Assembly (NCBI RefSeq): GCF_900095265.1 | Contig: NZ_LT607664.1 | Span: forward strand, 107,822 to 157,937 | DNA length: 50,116 nucleotides | DNA from: Janthinobacterium sp. UMAB-56 | GTDB lineage: Bacteria; Pseudomonadota; Gammaproteobacteria; Burkholderiales; Burkholderiaceae_D | Direction of reading: 5' to 3' | In this document: positions 40,931 through 48,358 of the stretch, piece by piece | Numbering within the stretch: position 1 is the first letter of the stretch | Layout: each line of letters starts with the position of its first letter | The notes under the pieces: model-generated | What the model saw: only the letters and a program-made list of their open reading frames with translations | Told to the model about the DNA's origin: nothing | Database searches by the model: none | Program-made: the position numbers and the translations under genes

Positions 40931-42886
40931 TTAGTTTGACGTGAAGTCTGCGTTATAAACGAAAGACTGGCCCGTTTCCGCCACAAAGAACTTGTACGTC
41001 AGTTTGGCCGTTGCGCCATTCGTCTTGGGTGACACCAGCGAAAAGGTGGCGCTACTGCCGGCAGGAATGACCTGGCCCGACACCAGACCGACGATGGCTG
41101 GAACGACCTTGCCGGTACTGTCGACGGCCGTCACATTGGTAATCATGAAGCTGGTCCCGGCGGCGGCCACCTTGAAGGTATCGACCGTAAAGTTGGCTGC
41201 ACACGACCCTGAGCACGACTTCTGTACCGTCGCATTGGCGAGGTAAGGCAAGCCGACCTTCGTGTCGACCTGACCGGCCCCATTGTCCTGCACCTGGTAT
41301 AAATTGAGCAGATTCGGCGTCGCCGTTACCGTGACATTATCTTCGCGACTATTCACCGAGCCATCGTTGACGATTAATGTCGCGACATAATCACCGGCCA
41401 TATCTGCGACAAATGTCGGCTGCGCGTCAGTCAGCGATGACAGCACGGCCTTGCTGCCGAAAGGCTTGCTCTTCAATTGCCAGCGGTATGTCAAGACATC
41501 GTGTTCCACATCTGCACTGCCAAGTCCCGTCAAACGCACGGTCGTTCCTGGCTCGACAAGCTGGTCCATGCCCGCATTGGACATCGGCCGCCCATTGGTC
41601 GAGCTTGCAGTGGCAATAATGGTGGCGGTCGATGGTGCACTGTCGACCGTACCGTCATTGACGACAAGACTGACGACATAGGTTCCCGGCACATTCGCCC
41701 AAAAGCTGCTGACTGCCTGGCTGCGGTCCCATGCGCCGGGAAATGGTTGCAGCATGCTATTTGCAGGCACGGAAATGAACGTCCACTTATAACTGAGACT
41801 GTCGCCGTCCGCATCCGAACTCCCCCTGCCATCGAGGGTCACGACATCCGCGCCTGACAATACATGCAAATCCACGCCGGCATTCGCCACCGGGGCGGCA
41901 TTCGTGGACGTCGCCGTTATCGTCACGTTCATTGGATTGCTCGTTATCTTTCCATCATCCACACGCAAGGTGGCGACATACGTGCCAGCCCTGTCGGCGA
42001 TGAATGAGGGTTTCACCAGCCTGGGAGACGACAGCGTGGCAGTACTCATGGGCGGACTAGAAGTCAAGGTCCAGTAATACGTCAGGGTATCGCCATTCGC
42101 ATCGGAACTTGCGCTGCCGTCGAGAATGACGGTGCTCCCCTTGAGCACGTTCTGCAGCACGCCCGCATTGGCCACTGGTGGGGCATTGGCGACAACCGCC
42201 GTCATCGTCACGAAAGCCGGCGCACTATCCACCTTGCCGTCGTTGACAATCAGGCTCACTTCATATGCACCGGGCAAATCCATAGAGAGATACGGGCGCA
42301 CCGAGTTGACATCCAACAACTGCGCAGTGCTGCCGGCCGGCTTCGATACCAGGCTCCATTTATATATCAGAATATCGCCATTCGCATCGCTGCTTTCGCT
42401 ACCGTACAACATGATGCCCATCCCCGCAACGACGGTCATTGCACGGCCCGCGTGGGCGACCGGCGGAGCATTGGCTACCGACGCGGTGATCGTAACCGAA
42501 GACAGTTCGCTGCTGATCTTGCCATCACTGACCAGCAAGGTGGCCACGTAAGTGCCAGCCACATCAGCGGTAAAGGTCGGTTTCACGGCGGATAAGGAAT
42601 CGAGGGCGGCGGCACTGGTGACGGGTTTGGAACTCATCACCCATTTATAGGTCAAGGTATCGCCATTGGCGTCGGAGCTGGTACTCGCATCCAGGGTCAC
42701 GACGCTGCCAACCACCACGCTTTGGGCTGGCCCGGCTTGCGCGACTGGCTGCGTATTGACCACGGTGACGGGGGGATTTACGGGTGGCGCCACGACGCCG
42801 CCATTGTCCGCAGCGTCATTGCTCCCGCCGCCACAGGCCGACAAGGCAGCAAAAGCCAGCGCACAAAATAAAATTCTACTATTCAC
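40931..42886 (-). CDS. Lipoprotein with five PKD/REJ-like Ig-fold repeats
   Basis: A 651-residue protein with a lipoprotein signal (lipobox ALSAC, Cys18), a Gly/Pro/Asn-rich linker (to about 45) and five repeats of about 97 residues (45-530). Each carries a PPVANAG-type start and a DANGDTLTYKW-type loop. The first four loops keep the acidic Asp/Asn pattern; the fifth reads DVEHDVLTYRW and has lost it. A C-terminal domain (about 530-651) has one Cys pair (SCSGSC) and no match I know. Such repeats give surface adhesion or sugar-binding modules. The DNA of the repeats is also similar (for example tatcgccattcgcatcg motifs). Confidence 0.88.
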   Translation of the reverse strand: MNSRILFCALAFAALSACGGGSNDAADNGGVVAPPVNPPVTVVNTQPVAQAGPAQSVVVGSVVTLDASTSSDANGDTLTYKWVMSSKPVTSAAALDSLSAVKPTFTADVAGTYVATLLVSDGKISSELSSVTITASVANAPPVAHAGRAMTVVAGMGIMLYGSESSDANGDILIYKWSLVSKPAGSTAQLLDVNSVRPYLSMDLPGAYEVSLIVNDGKVDSAPAFVTMTAVVANAPPVANAGVLQNVLKGSTVILDGSASSDANGDTLTYYWTLTSSPPMSTATLSSPRLVKPSFIADRAGTYVATLRVDDGKITSNPMNVTITATSTNAAPVANAGVDLHVLSGADVVTLDGRGSSDADGDSLSYKWTFISVPANSMLQPFPGAWDRSQAVSSFWANVPGTYVVSLVVNDGTVDSAPSTATIIATASSTNGRPMSNAGMDQLVEPGTTVRLTGLGSADVEHDVLTYRWQLKSKPFGSKAVLSSLTDAQPTFVADMAGDYVATLIVNDGSVNSREDNVTVTATPNLLNLYQVQDNGAGQVDTKVGLPYLANATVQKSCSGSCAANFTVDTFKVAAAGTSFMITNVTAVDSTGKVVPAIVGLVSGQVIPAGSSATFSLVSPKTNGATAKLTYKFFVAETGQSFVYNADFTSN

Positions 42887-43185
42887 GTGATATTCCGATC
42901 AGGTTAATGACATTTCACTCGACCCGAATTATTCACGATAAATAAAAAATATGATAGGCAAGCGCTGAATTGAATAGCAGAAAATATCGTAATTCCAGCG
43001 CCGCATTCTTATTATCTATTTCAAACAAAGAAAAAATAATCGCATTGATACCATAGACCAACTTTCATTTGCAACGATTAGTTACCACCACCAGTAAAAT
43101 CAAGAAATAGAAGAACAAGGATGATTCATTTTCGTCGAAAAGAAATCTGCCACCATCAATAAAATTACAGGCGGCACAGGTCATA
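42887..43185. other. AT-rich intergenic region between divergent genes
   Basis: This 299-base stretch is clearly richer in A and T than the flanks and holds no gene. It must contain the promoters of the PKD lipoprotein and of the small gene at 43186. I see no clear inverted repeat or -35/-10 pair that I would stake a call on. Confidence 0.6.
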
Positions 43186-43713
43186 ATGACAGCCCATCGC
43201 GATCATTTCATTCACTCCATGCCACCCTCATTCGAACCCTGGAAAGCCGAACTTTTAATTGTGGGCAACATCGTCCAGGATGGCGACAGCACCACGCCGC
43301 CCGATGCAGCCCAGCGGCGCTTCCAGCGCTACAGCGCCATGCTCGATGCGCTGACGGGCACGGAAGGCGCGCAATACGCGCTGGCCATTGTTCAGTCCGT
43401 GCAAGCCGAGCACGATTACGGCGCCTACCAGACGGCCAACCGCGCCGCCTGGCGCTTCGGCGAGACGGCGTATTGCGCCGCCTTGCTGCAGGAACTGCCA
43501 CGTTTGATCGCCAGCTTGCCCGACTGGGCTGGCGAATTTCTCGTCGGCATCGCCAACGGCGCGGGCACGCCCCACGCCTCGGCCATCGCCTGCTTCAACA
43601 CCTTGCTGGCCGCCGTCCCGCCCGCGCAGCAAGCGCTGATCGCGGATTTTATTGCACAGGAAGAAGACGATGGCTGGTTCGAGCATTGCCCGGGCGTGCT
43701 GGGGCATCCGTAA
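43186..43713 (+). CDS. Protein of unknown function
   Basis: A 175-residue soluble protein, acidic at the C-terminus (QEEDDGWFEHCPG), with no signal or membrane segment. Its all-helical repeat-like pattern (WRFGETAYCAALLQELPRL, FLVGIANGAGTPHASAIACFN) resembles HEAT-like or immunity-type proteins, but I cannot name a family. It is the first of three small plus-strand genes (52 bases to the next). Confidence 0.6.
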   Translation: MTAHRDHFIHSMPPSFEPWKAELLIVGNIVQDGDSTTPPDAAQRRFQRYSAMLDALTGTEGAQYALAIVQSVQAEHDYGAYQTANRAAWRFGETAYCAALLQELPRLIASLPDWAGEFLVGIANGAGTPHASAIACFNTLLAAVPPAQQALIADFIAQEEDDGWFEHCPGVLGHP

Positions 43714-43764
43714 AGGCAGAGCGCCTTTCCACTCCCTGTCAGCATCACTACTTGAGGAATATCC

Positions 43765-44286
43765 ATGTCGGTCTACGCCATTACCATCCCCTGCTTTGCA
43801 CAGATGCTGCGCTCACTGACGACGTTGTTAAATAAAGGCGAGGAGCGCGCCCAGGCCCTGGGTTTCGATCCCCAAAATCTGCTCGACGCGCGGCTGGCGC
43901 CTGACATGCACACCTTGGCGCGCCAGGTGGAATTCACGTGTACCCAGGCGCAGGAAGCCGTGTGCCGGCTGACGCAACAAGCGCTGCCCCAGCTCGCCAC
44001 GCCCGCCAGCATGTCGCAAGCCAAGGCGCTGATCGACGACACCCTGGCGATGCTCGCTGCGGCGGACCGCGCAGCGATCGACGCTGGCGCGCAGCAAGCA
44101 GTGTCGATCGCCTTGGCCGGTGGCATGACCTTCGACATGACGGGCCTGGAATACGCGGTGAACTGGGCCACGCCGCAGTTCTATTTCCACCTGGTGACGG
44201 CCTATAACATCCTGCGCCATAACGGCGTGCCGCTTGGCAAGGCCGAATATGTGCAACATATGTTTGCGTATGCGCGCCAGGCATAA
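43765..44286 (+). CDS. DUF1993 family protein
   Basis: A 173-residue protein with the DUF1993 landmarks: a start with ITIPCFAQMLRSLTTLLNKGEERA, a central LAPDMHTLARQVEFTCTQA with the conserved His, and the ending YFHLVTAYNILRHNGVPLGKAEY. The fold is a DinB-like four-helix bundle, but the function of the family is not established. The ATG has AGGAA about six bases upstream (TTGAGGAATATCC). It lies between the unknown gene and the DUF1566-like gene and is probably part of one transcript. Confidence 0.85.
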   Translation: MSVYAITIPCFAQMLRSLTTLLNKGEERAQALGFDPQNLLDARLAPDMHTLARQVEFTCTQAQEAVCRLTQQALPQLATPASMSQAKALIDDTLAMLAAADRAAIDAGAQQAVSIALAGGMTFDMTGLEYAVNWATPQFYFHLVTAYNILRHNGVPLGKAEYVQHMFAYARQA

Positions 44287-44313
44287 TTACTTGCACAGAC
44301 AGAAAGGAAGGCA

Positions 44314-45051
44314 ATGCTGCCGACACTCGACGATCCCCTCTCGCACCACCAAAGCGCCATCGCCGGCGAACGCTACGCAGGCATCATGGCTGGCGCCGCC
44401 GGCTATCAATTGTTCCTGCTGCCCGGCGAAGCCGATGCCCTGCCCTGGCAAGACGCGCTGGACTGGGCTGCGGCGCGCGGCGCCTGCCTGCCGACGCGCA
44501 GCGAACTGGCCCTGCTGCACGCCAACTTGCGCCACGCTTTCCCGGATGCCTGGTACTGGTCGTCGGAAGAGGACGCCATCCTGCCCCGCATGGCCTGGAG
44601 CCACGATTTCGACAACGGCACCCAGTACAACTATCGCAAGACCTACGCCGGCCGCGCCTGTGCCGTGCGCCGGGTCGAGCTGCCGCTATCTGCCGCCGCG
44701 CCCGTCCCCCTGCGGCACGGCGAACGCTACGCCGGCCTGATCCTCGGCACGGATGGCGCGCCCGATTACCATTTGCTGCTGCAGCCCGACGAGTGCGAGC
44801 TGGATTACCAGTCGTGGCAAGCCGCATCAAGCTGGGCGGCAAGCCTGGGCCACAGCTTGCCGGGACGGCGCGAGCAGACACTGCTGTATGCGACGCTGAA
44901 AGATGCATTCCGGCCCAACTGGCACTGGTCGGGCGAGCCGGGCGACATCGAAGACGAAGCCTGGTGCAAGGATTTTGACACGGGCGTCAGCTATCAGACC
45001 GCGCGCGAGTTTGACTGCTACGCGCGTTGCGTGCGCAGAGTGCCTGCATAG
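44314..45051 (+). CDS. Protein with two tandem DUF1566-like repeats
   Basis: A 245-residue protein without signal peptide made of an internal duplication. Repeat 1 (about 18-117) starts ERYAGIMAGAAGYQLFLLPGEA and has WYWSSEEDAI and AGRACAVRRV. Repeat 2 (about 135-243) starts ERYAGLILGTDGAPDYHLLLQ and has WHWSGEPGDI and YARCVRRV. DUF1566-type modules occur in surface and phage tail-fibre proteins and are related to formylglycine-type and C-type lectin-like folds. AGAAAGGAAGG lies just before the ATG. Function is unknown. Confidence 0.78.
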   Translation: MLPTLDDPLSHHQSAIAGERYAGIMAGAAGYQLFLLPGEADALPWQDALDWAAARGACLPTRSELALLHANLRHAFPDAWYWSSEEDAILPRMAWSHDFDNGTQYNYRKTYAGRACAVRRVELPLSAAAPVPLRHGERYAGLILGTDGAPDYHLLLQPDECELDYQSWQAASSWAASLGHSLPGRREQTLLYATLKDAFRPNWHWSGEPGDIEDEAWCKDFDTGVSYQTAREFDCYARCVRRVPA

Positions 45052-45112
45052 TTTTGCGCAAGCGAGCGCTGCACCATCAAGCAAACCCATGCTCGGCACA
45101 GACGCGTCACCG

Positions 45113-45829
45113 TCAGAAACGCTCGTCGCGCAGCGCCGGCAGCACCAGTTCGCGCACGAACGAGGCATTCGACAAACTCAGCAGCATACGCACGACGGCA
45201 ACGACGTCATGCACAGGGATCAGTTCGCCCTCGCCCCGCGCAGCGGCGTCCGCCAGCGGCACGGACAAGCCATCATAGGTATTCAGATAGCCCAGCTGCA
45301 GCGCCGTCACGGCCAGTCCCTGCGCCCGGAAACCTTCGCGCAAGGCATCGGCGATGCCGTTCAGGGCGAATTTCGAGGCGCTGAACGTCACTTCCGGGCG
45401 GCCGCTCTGGCGCAGGCCGGAGGTCGACCCCGTGAGTATCAGCTGCGGCTTGCTGCTGGCCAGCAAGCACGGCACCAGGCGCTTGAGCAGCAAAATGGTC
45501 GCCGTGATATTCGTATTGACCATGTCGACGATGACATCGTCCGCATCGTCGAGGAAAGCGTAGCCATCGCTGAAGGCTTTTTCTTCCCACACGCCCAGGT
45601 TGTAGATCACCGCGTCCAGCGCGGCGGGCGCTGCGTGCGCGATGCGTTCGACCGCCTCGGCGGGCTTGGCCAGGTCCGCCGCGATCCATTGCAGCTGTGT
45701 GCCCTGGCCGGCAGGCAAGTCGGCAGCTTGCTGGCGCGACACGCCGATGACGGTGTGGCCGTCATCGAGCAACCCGTCCACCAGCGCGCGTCCCAGGCCC
45801 CGACTGGCGCCCACGATCATGATGTGCAT
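45113..45829 (-). CDS. SDR family protein lacking the catalytic tyrosine
   Basis: A 238-residue short-chain dehydrogenase-like protein. The cofactor motif GASRGLGR (7-14) and Asp in LIAADLAKP-type position are fine, as is a Ser in LTGSTSGL (135-137). The position of the catalytic Tyr in Tyr-x-x-x-Lys reads Phe: VTFSASK, Phe149-Lys153 (codon TTC). It would bind NAD(P) but probably could not act as a usual dehydrogenase unless another residue takes the role. It is divergent from the MHS carrier gene, with a 23-bp inverted repeat between. Confidence 0.85.
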   Translation of the reverse strand: MHIMIVGASRGLGRALVDGLLDDGHTVIGVSRQQAADLPAGQGTQLQWIAADLAKPAEAVERIAHAAPAALDAVIYNLGVWEEKAFSDGYAFLDDADDVIVDMVNTNITATILLLKRLVPCLLASSKPQLILTGSTSGLRQSGRPEVTFSASKFALNGIADALREGFRAQGLAVTALQLGYLNTYDGLSVPLADAAARGEGELIPVHDVVAVVRMLLSLSNASFVRELVLPALRDERF

Positions 45830-45851
45830 TGTGTGTCCTTTCCAATGAAGT

Positions 45852-45874
45852 CAACGCCGATGATAGTGGCGTTG
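45852..45874. promoter_or_regulatory. Perfect inverted repeat before the SDR-like gene
   Basis: CAACGCC-9-GGCGTTG (7-bp arms, 23 bp in all) lies 23-45 bases before the SDR-like start, in the 163-base region divergent to the MFS gene. Suitable as an operator. Confidence 0.45.
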
Positions 45875-45992
45875 TATTAAGCACAGCTGAGGCTACCCAC
45901 GCGCACCGCCCCCATGCCATAACATTTACTCAAGCGGCGGAAATGCGTATGCTAGATCTGGCAATCTCCAATAACACACAAGAACGAGACAC

Positions 45993-47285
45993 ATGCCTAC
46001 CTCCAACACCGCCGCAAGCCGTCCCCTCACCTCACAAGACTACAAGACCCTGTCGCTGGCCGCACTCGGCGGCGCGCTGGAATTCTACGATTTCATCATC
46101 TTCGTCTTTTTTGCCAACGCCATCGGCCAGCTATTCTTCCCGCCGGAAATGCCGGAATGGCTGCGTTTGCTGCAAACCTTCGGCATCTTCGCCGCCGGCT
46201 ACGTGGTGCGTCCGCTGGGCGGCATCGTCATGGCCCACTTCGGCGACTTGCTGGGCCGCAAGCGCATGTTTACCCTCTCCATCCTGATGATGGCCGTGCC
46301 GACACTGCTGATCGGCCTGCTGCCCACGTACGCCACCATCGGCCTGGCGGCCCCGCTGCTGTTGCTGCTGATGCGCGTCTTCCAGGGCGCGGCCGTGGGC
46401 GGCGAAGTGCCGGGCGCCTGGGTGTTTGTCTCCGAACATGTGCCCAGCCGTTTCACGGGCTTTGCCTGCGGCACGCTGACGGCCGGCCTGACTGTCGGTA
46501 TTTTGTTGGGTTCGCTCGTGGCGACCGGCTTGAACACTGTCTACACGCCGCAAGAAATCACCGATGGTGCCTGGCGCTATCCCTTCCTGCTGGGCGGCGT
46601 CTTCGGCTTCGGCGCCATGTATCTGCGCCGCTGGCTGCATGAAACCCCCGTCTTTGCGGAAATGCAGCAGCGCAAGGCCCTGTCGACGGAAATGCCTTTG
46701 AAATCCGTGCTGCGCAGCCATCGCGGCGCCGTCGCCGTATCGATGCTGCTGACCTGGATGCTGTCGGCCGGCATCGTCGTCGTCATTCTGATGACGCCTG
46801 CCCTGCTGCAAAAGATCCACCACATCGCGCCGCGCACCACCCTGGTCGCCAACACCGTGGCAACACTCTGCCTGGCCTTCGGCTGCATCATCGCCGGCAT
46901 GCTGGCCGACCGCCTGGGCGGCAAGCGCGTGATCTTCGTCGGCTCTCTGCTGCTGGCCATTACTACCTATATTTTCTACACCACCATCGGCAGCCGCCCC
47001 GACCTGCTGCTACCCCTGTATGCGATGACGGGCCTGTGCGTCGGCGTCGTCGGCGCCGTGCCCTACGTGCTGGTGCAAGCATTCCCGGCGCAGGTGCGCT
47101 TCTCGGGACTGTCGTTTTCCTACAACTTGTCGTACGCAATCTTCGGCGGCCTGACGCCCGTGGTCGTGACCCTGATGCTGAAAAATAATGTGCTGGGCCC
47201 CGCCTATTACGTGATCGGCGTGTGCGTGGTGGGCATGCTGACGGCACTGTTCATCAAGGACCAGCGGCAGACCGTGGGACGCTAG
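45993..47285 (+). CDS. MHS-type MFS transporter
   Basis: A 430-residue carrier with about twelve membrane segments. The metabolite-H+ symporter group is shown by GGALEFYDFIIFVFFANAIGQLFFP, the loop RPLGGIVMAHFGDLLGRKRM and RVFQGAAVGGEVPGAWVFVSEH. MHS members import organic acids, proline/betaine or related compounds with protons. The substrate is unknown. Followed by a cysteine-hydrolase-like gene after 85 bases, on the same strand, so they may be functionally linked. Confidence 0.93.
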   Translation: MPTSNTAASRPLTSQDYKTLSLAALGGALEFYDFIIFVFFANAIGQLFFPPEMPEWLRLLQTFGIFAAGYVVRPLGGIVMAHFGDLLGRKRMFTLSILMMAVPTLLIGLLPTYATIGLAAPLLLLLMRVFQGAAVGGEVPGAWVFVSEHVPSRFTGFACGTLTAGLTVGILLGSLVATGLNTVYTPQEITDGAWRYPFLLGGVFGFGAMYLRRWLHETPVFAEMQQRKALSTEMPLKSVLRSHRGAVAVSMLLTWMLSAGIVVVILMTPALLQKIHHIAPRTTLVANTVATLCLAFGCIIAGMLADRLGGKRVIFVGSLLLAITTYIFYTTIGSRPDLLLPLYAMTGLCVGVVGAVPYVLVQAFPAQVRFSGLSFSYNLSYAIFGGLTPVVVTLMLKNNVLGPAYYVIGVCVVGMLTALFIKDQRQTVGR

Positions 47286-47370
47286 ATACACGCCCCTGCG
47301 GCAATCACTGCAGTGCTATTTCCCTCAGGCAGGCGCCCAGTGCGCCTGCCATCCCTTCCAGGCTACCAAC

Positions 47371-47964
47371 ATGCATGCCCACCATCCCGCACTGATCATC
47401 ATCGACATGCAACAAGGCATGGCCAGCCCCACTGCCGGAAGCCGCAACAATCCCGGCGCGGAACACCAGATTGCCACCCTGCTGCAAGCCTGGCGTGCAG
47501 CGGACGCCACCGTCGTACATGTGCGCCACATTTCCAGAACGCCAGGATCGCCCTTCTGGCCCGGCCAGCCCGGCGTTGAATTTCAGGCAGCGCTGGCGCC
47601 TTTGCCGGAAGAGCATGTCGTGGAGAAAAATGTGCCGGATGCCTTCATCCACTCGGGACTGGAACGCTGGTTGCGCGTACGCAGCATCAGCAAGCTGGTC
47701 ATCGTGGGCGTCAGCACCAACAATTCCGTGGAGTCAAGCGCGCGCACGGCGGGCAATCTGGGCTTTGCCACGCAAGTCGTCGCCGATGCGTGTTTTGCGT
47801 TTGCTCAAGTCGATTATGCAGGCACATCGAGAACGGCAGACGAGGTGCATGCGATGGCGCTGGCCAATTTGCATGGCGAGTATGCGCAAGTGCTGGCAAC
47901 GGCGGACGTGGTCGACGCACTGTCCCGCCCTTATCCTGTGCCAGCGCACCAGCTTATTCGCTAA
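47371..47964 (+). CDS. Isochorismatase-fold hydrolase with Cys replaced by Ser
   Basis: A 197-residue cysteine-hydrolase-family protein. Two of the catalytic residues, Asp12 (IIIDMQQG) and Lys86 (VEKNVPDAF), are present. The nucleophile position in the GVSTNNSVESSAR loop is Ser119 (codon TCC) instead of Cys (TGC or TGT). Nicotinamidase and N-carbamoylsarcosine amidase-type members need the Cys; some true isochorismatases do without it. The substrate is open. ATG 47371 has no clear ribosome site. Confidence 0.88.
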   Translation: MHAHHPALIIIDMQQGMASPTAGSRNNPGAEHQIATLLQAWRAADATVVHVRHISRTPGSPFWPGQPGVEFQAALAPLPEEHVVEKNVPDAFIHSGLERWLRVRSISKLVIVGVSTNNSVESSARTAGNLGFATQVVADACFAFAQVDYAGTSRTADEVHAMALANLHGEYAQVLATADVVDALSRPYPVPAHQLIR

Positions 47965-48046
47965 GCTGTGGCCGGCATACGACATTTGCGCTGAAAAAGC
48001 ATCCAGCAAGGCCCTCCGCACATTGCAAGCAGGCATACACAAGTCA

Positions 48047-48070
48047 GCGCCACCTTCGGGTGGCTTTTTT
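48047..48070 (+). terminator. Terminator after the isochorismatase-like gene
   Basis: GCCACC-TTCG-GGTGGC with a UUCG-type tetraloop, followed by six T. Confidence 0.9.
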
Positions 48071-48112
48071 ACGCCCCGATTTTGTCGCGCTGCACCAAAT
48101 TCTGAAAAGACG

Positions 48113-48192
48113 TTTCACATCGCGAAATTTCAAACAGCAGGCTCAGGCATTAGTTCTCTCACTTTTTGAAAATTCATTCCACATCGCAAAAT
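48113..48192 (+). repeat. Two copies of a 16-bp direct repeat upstream of aceA
   Basis: TTTCACATCGCGAAAT (48113-48128) and TTCCACATCGCAAAAT (48177-48192) agree at 14 of 16 positions. They are 64 bases apart, close to six helical turns, so bound proteins would lie on the same face. They lie upstream of the aceA promoter and suit an activator or repressor of glyoxylate-shunt genes. Confidence 0.6.
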
Positions 48193-48238
48193 ACAAAAAT
48201 TAAGTCATTGAAAAACAAGGATTAAATTTAAGTTATAT

Positions 48239-48281
48239 GTCTTATATAAGACTTGAACATCGACATGAATAGGCCTACTAT
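48239..48281 (+). promoter_or_regulatory. aceA promoter with abutting 14-bp palindrome
   Basis: TTGAAC (48253-48258) and TACTAT (48276-48281) are 17 bases apart. Just upstream, GTCTTATATAAGAC (48239-48252) is a perfect palindrome that ends at the -35 box. Transcription would start near 48288, leaving a leader of about 70 bases. The gap 47965-48358 (394 bases) holds no gene apart from these elements. Confidence 0.7.
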
Positions 48282-48358
48282 TTAGTCATGCAGTTCGCAT
48301 CGACAAAGCGGCGCACTCGACGATTTTCTCAAACTTAGTTTTTCTTTAGGAGATACAC

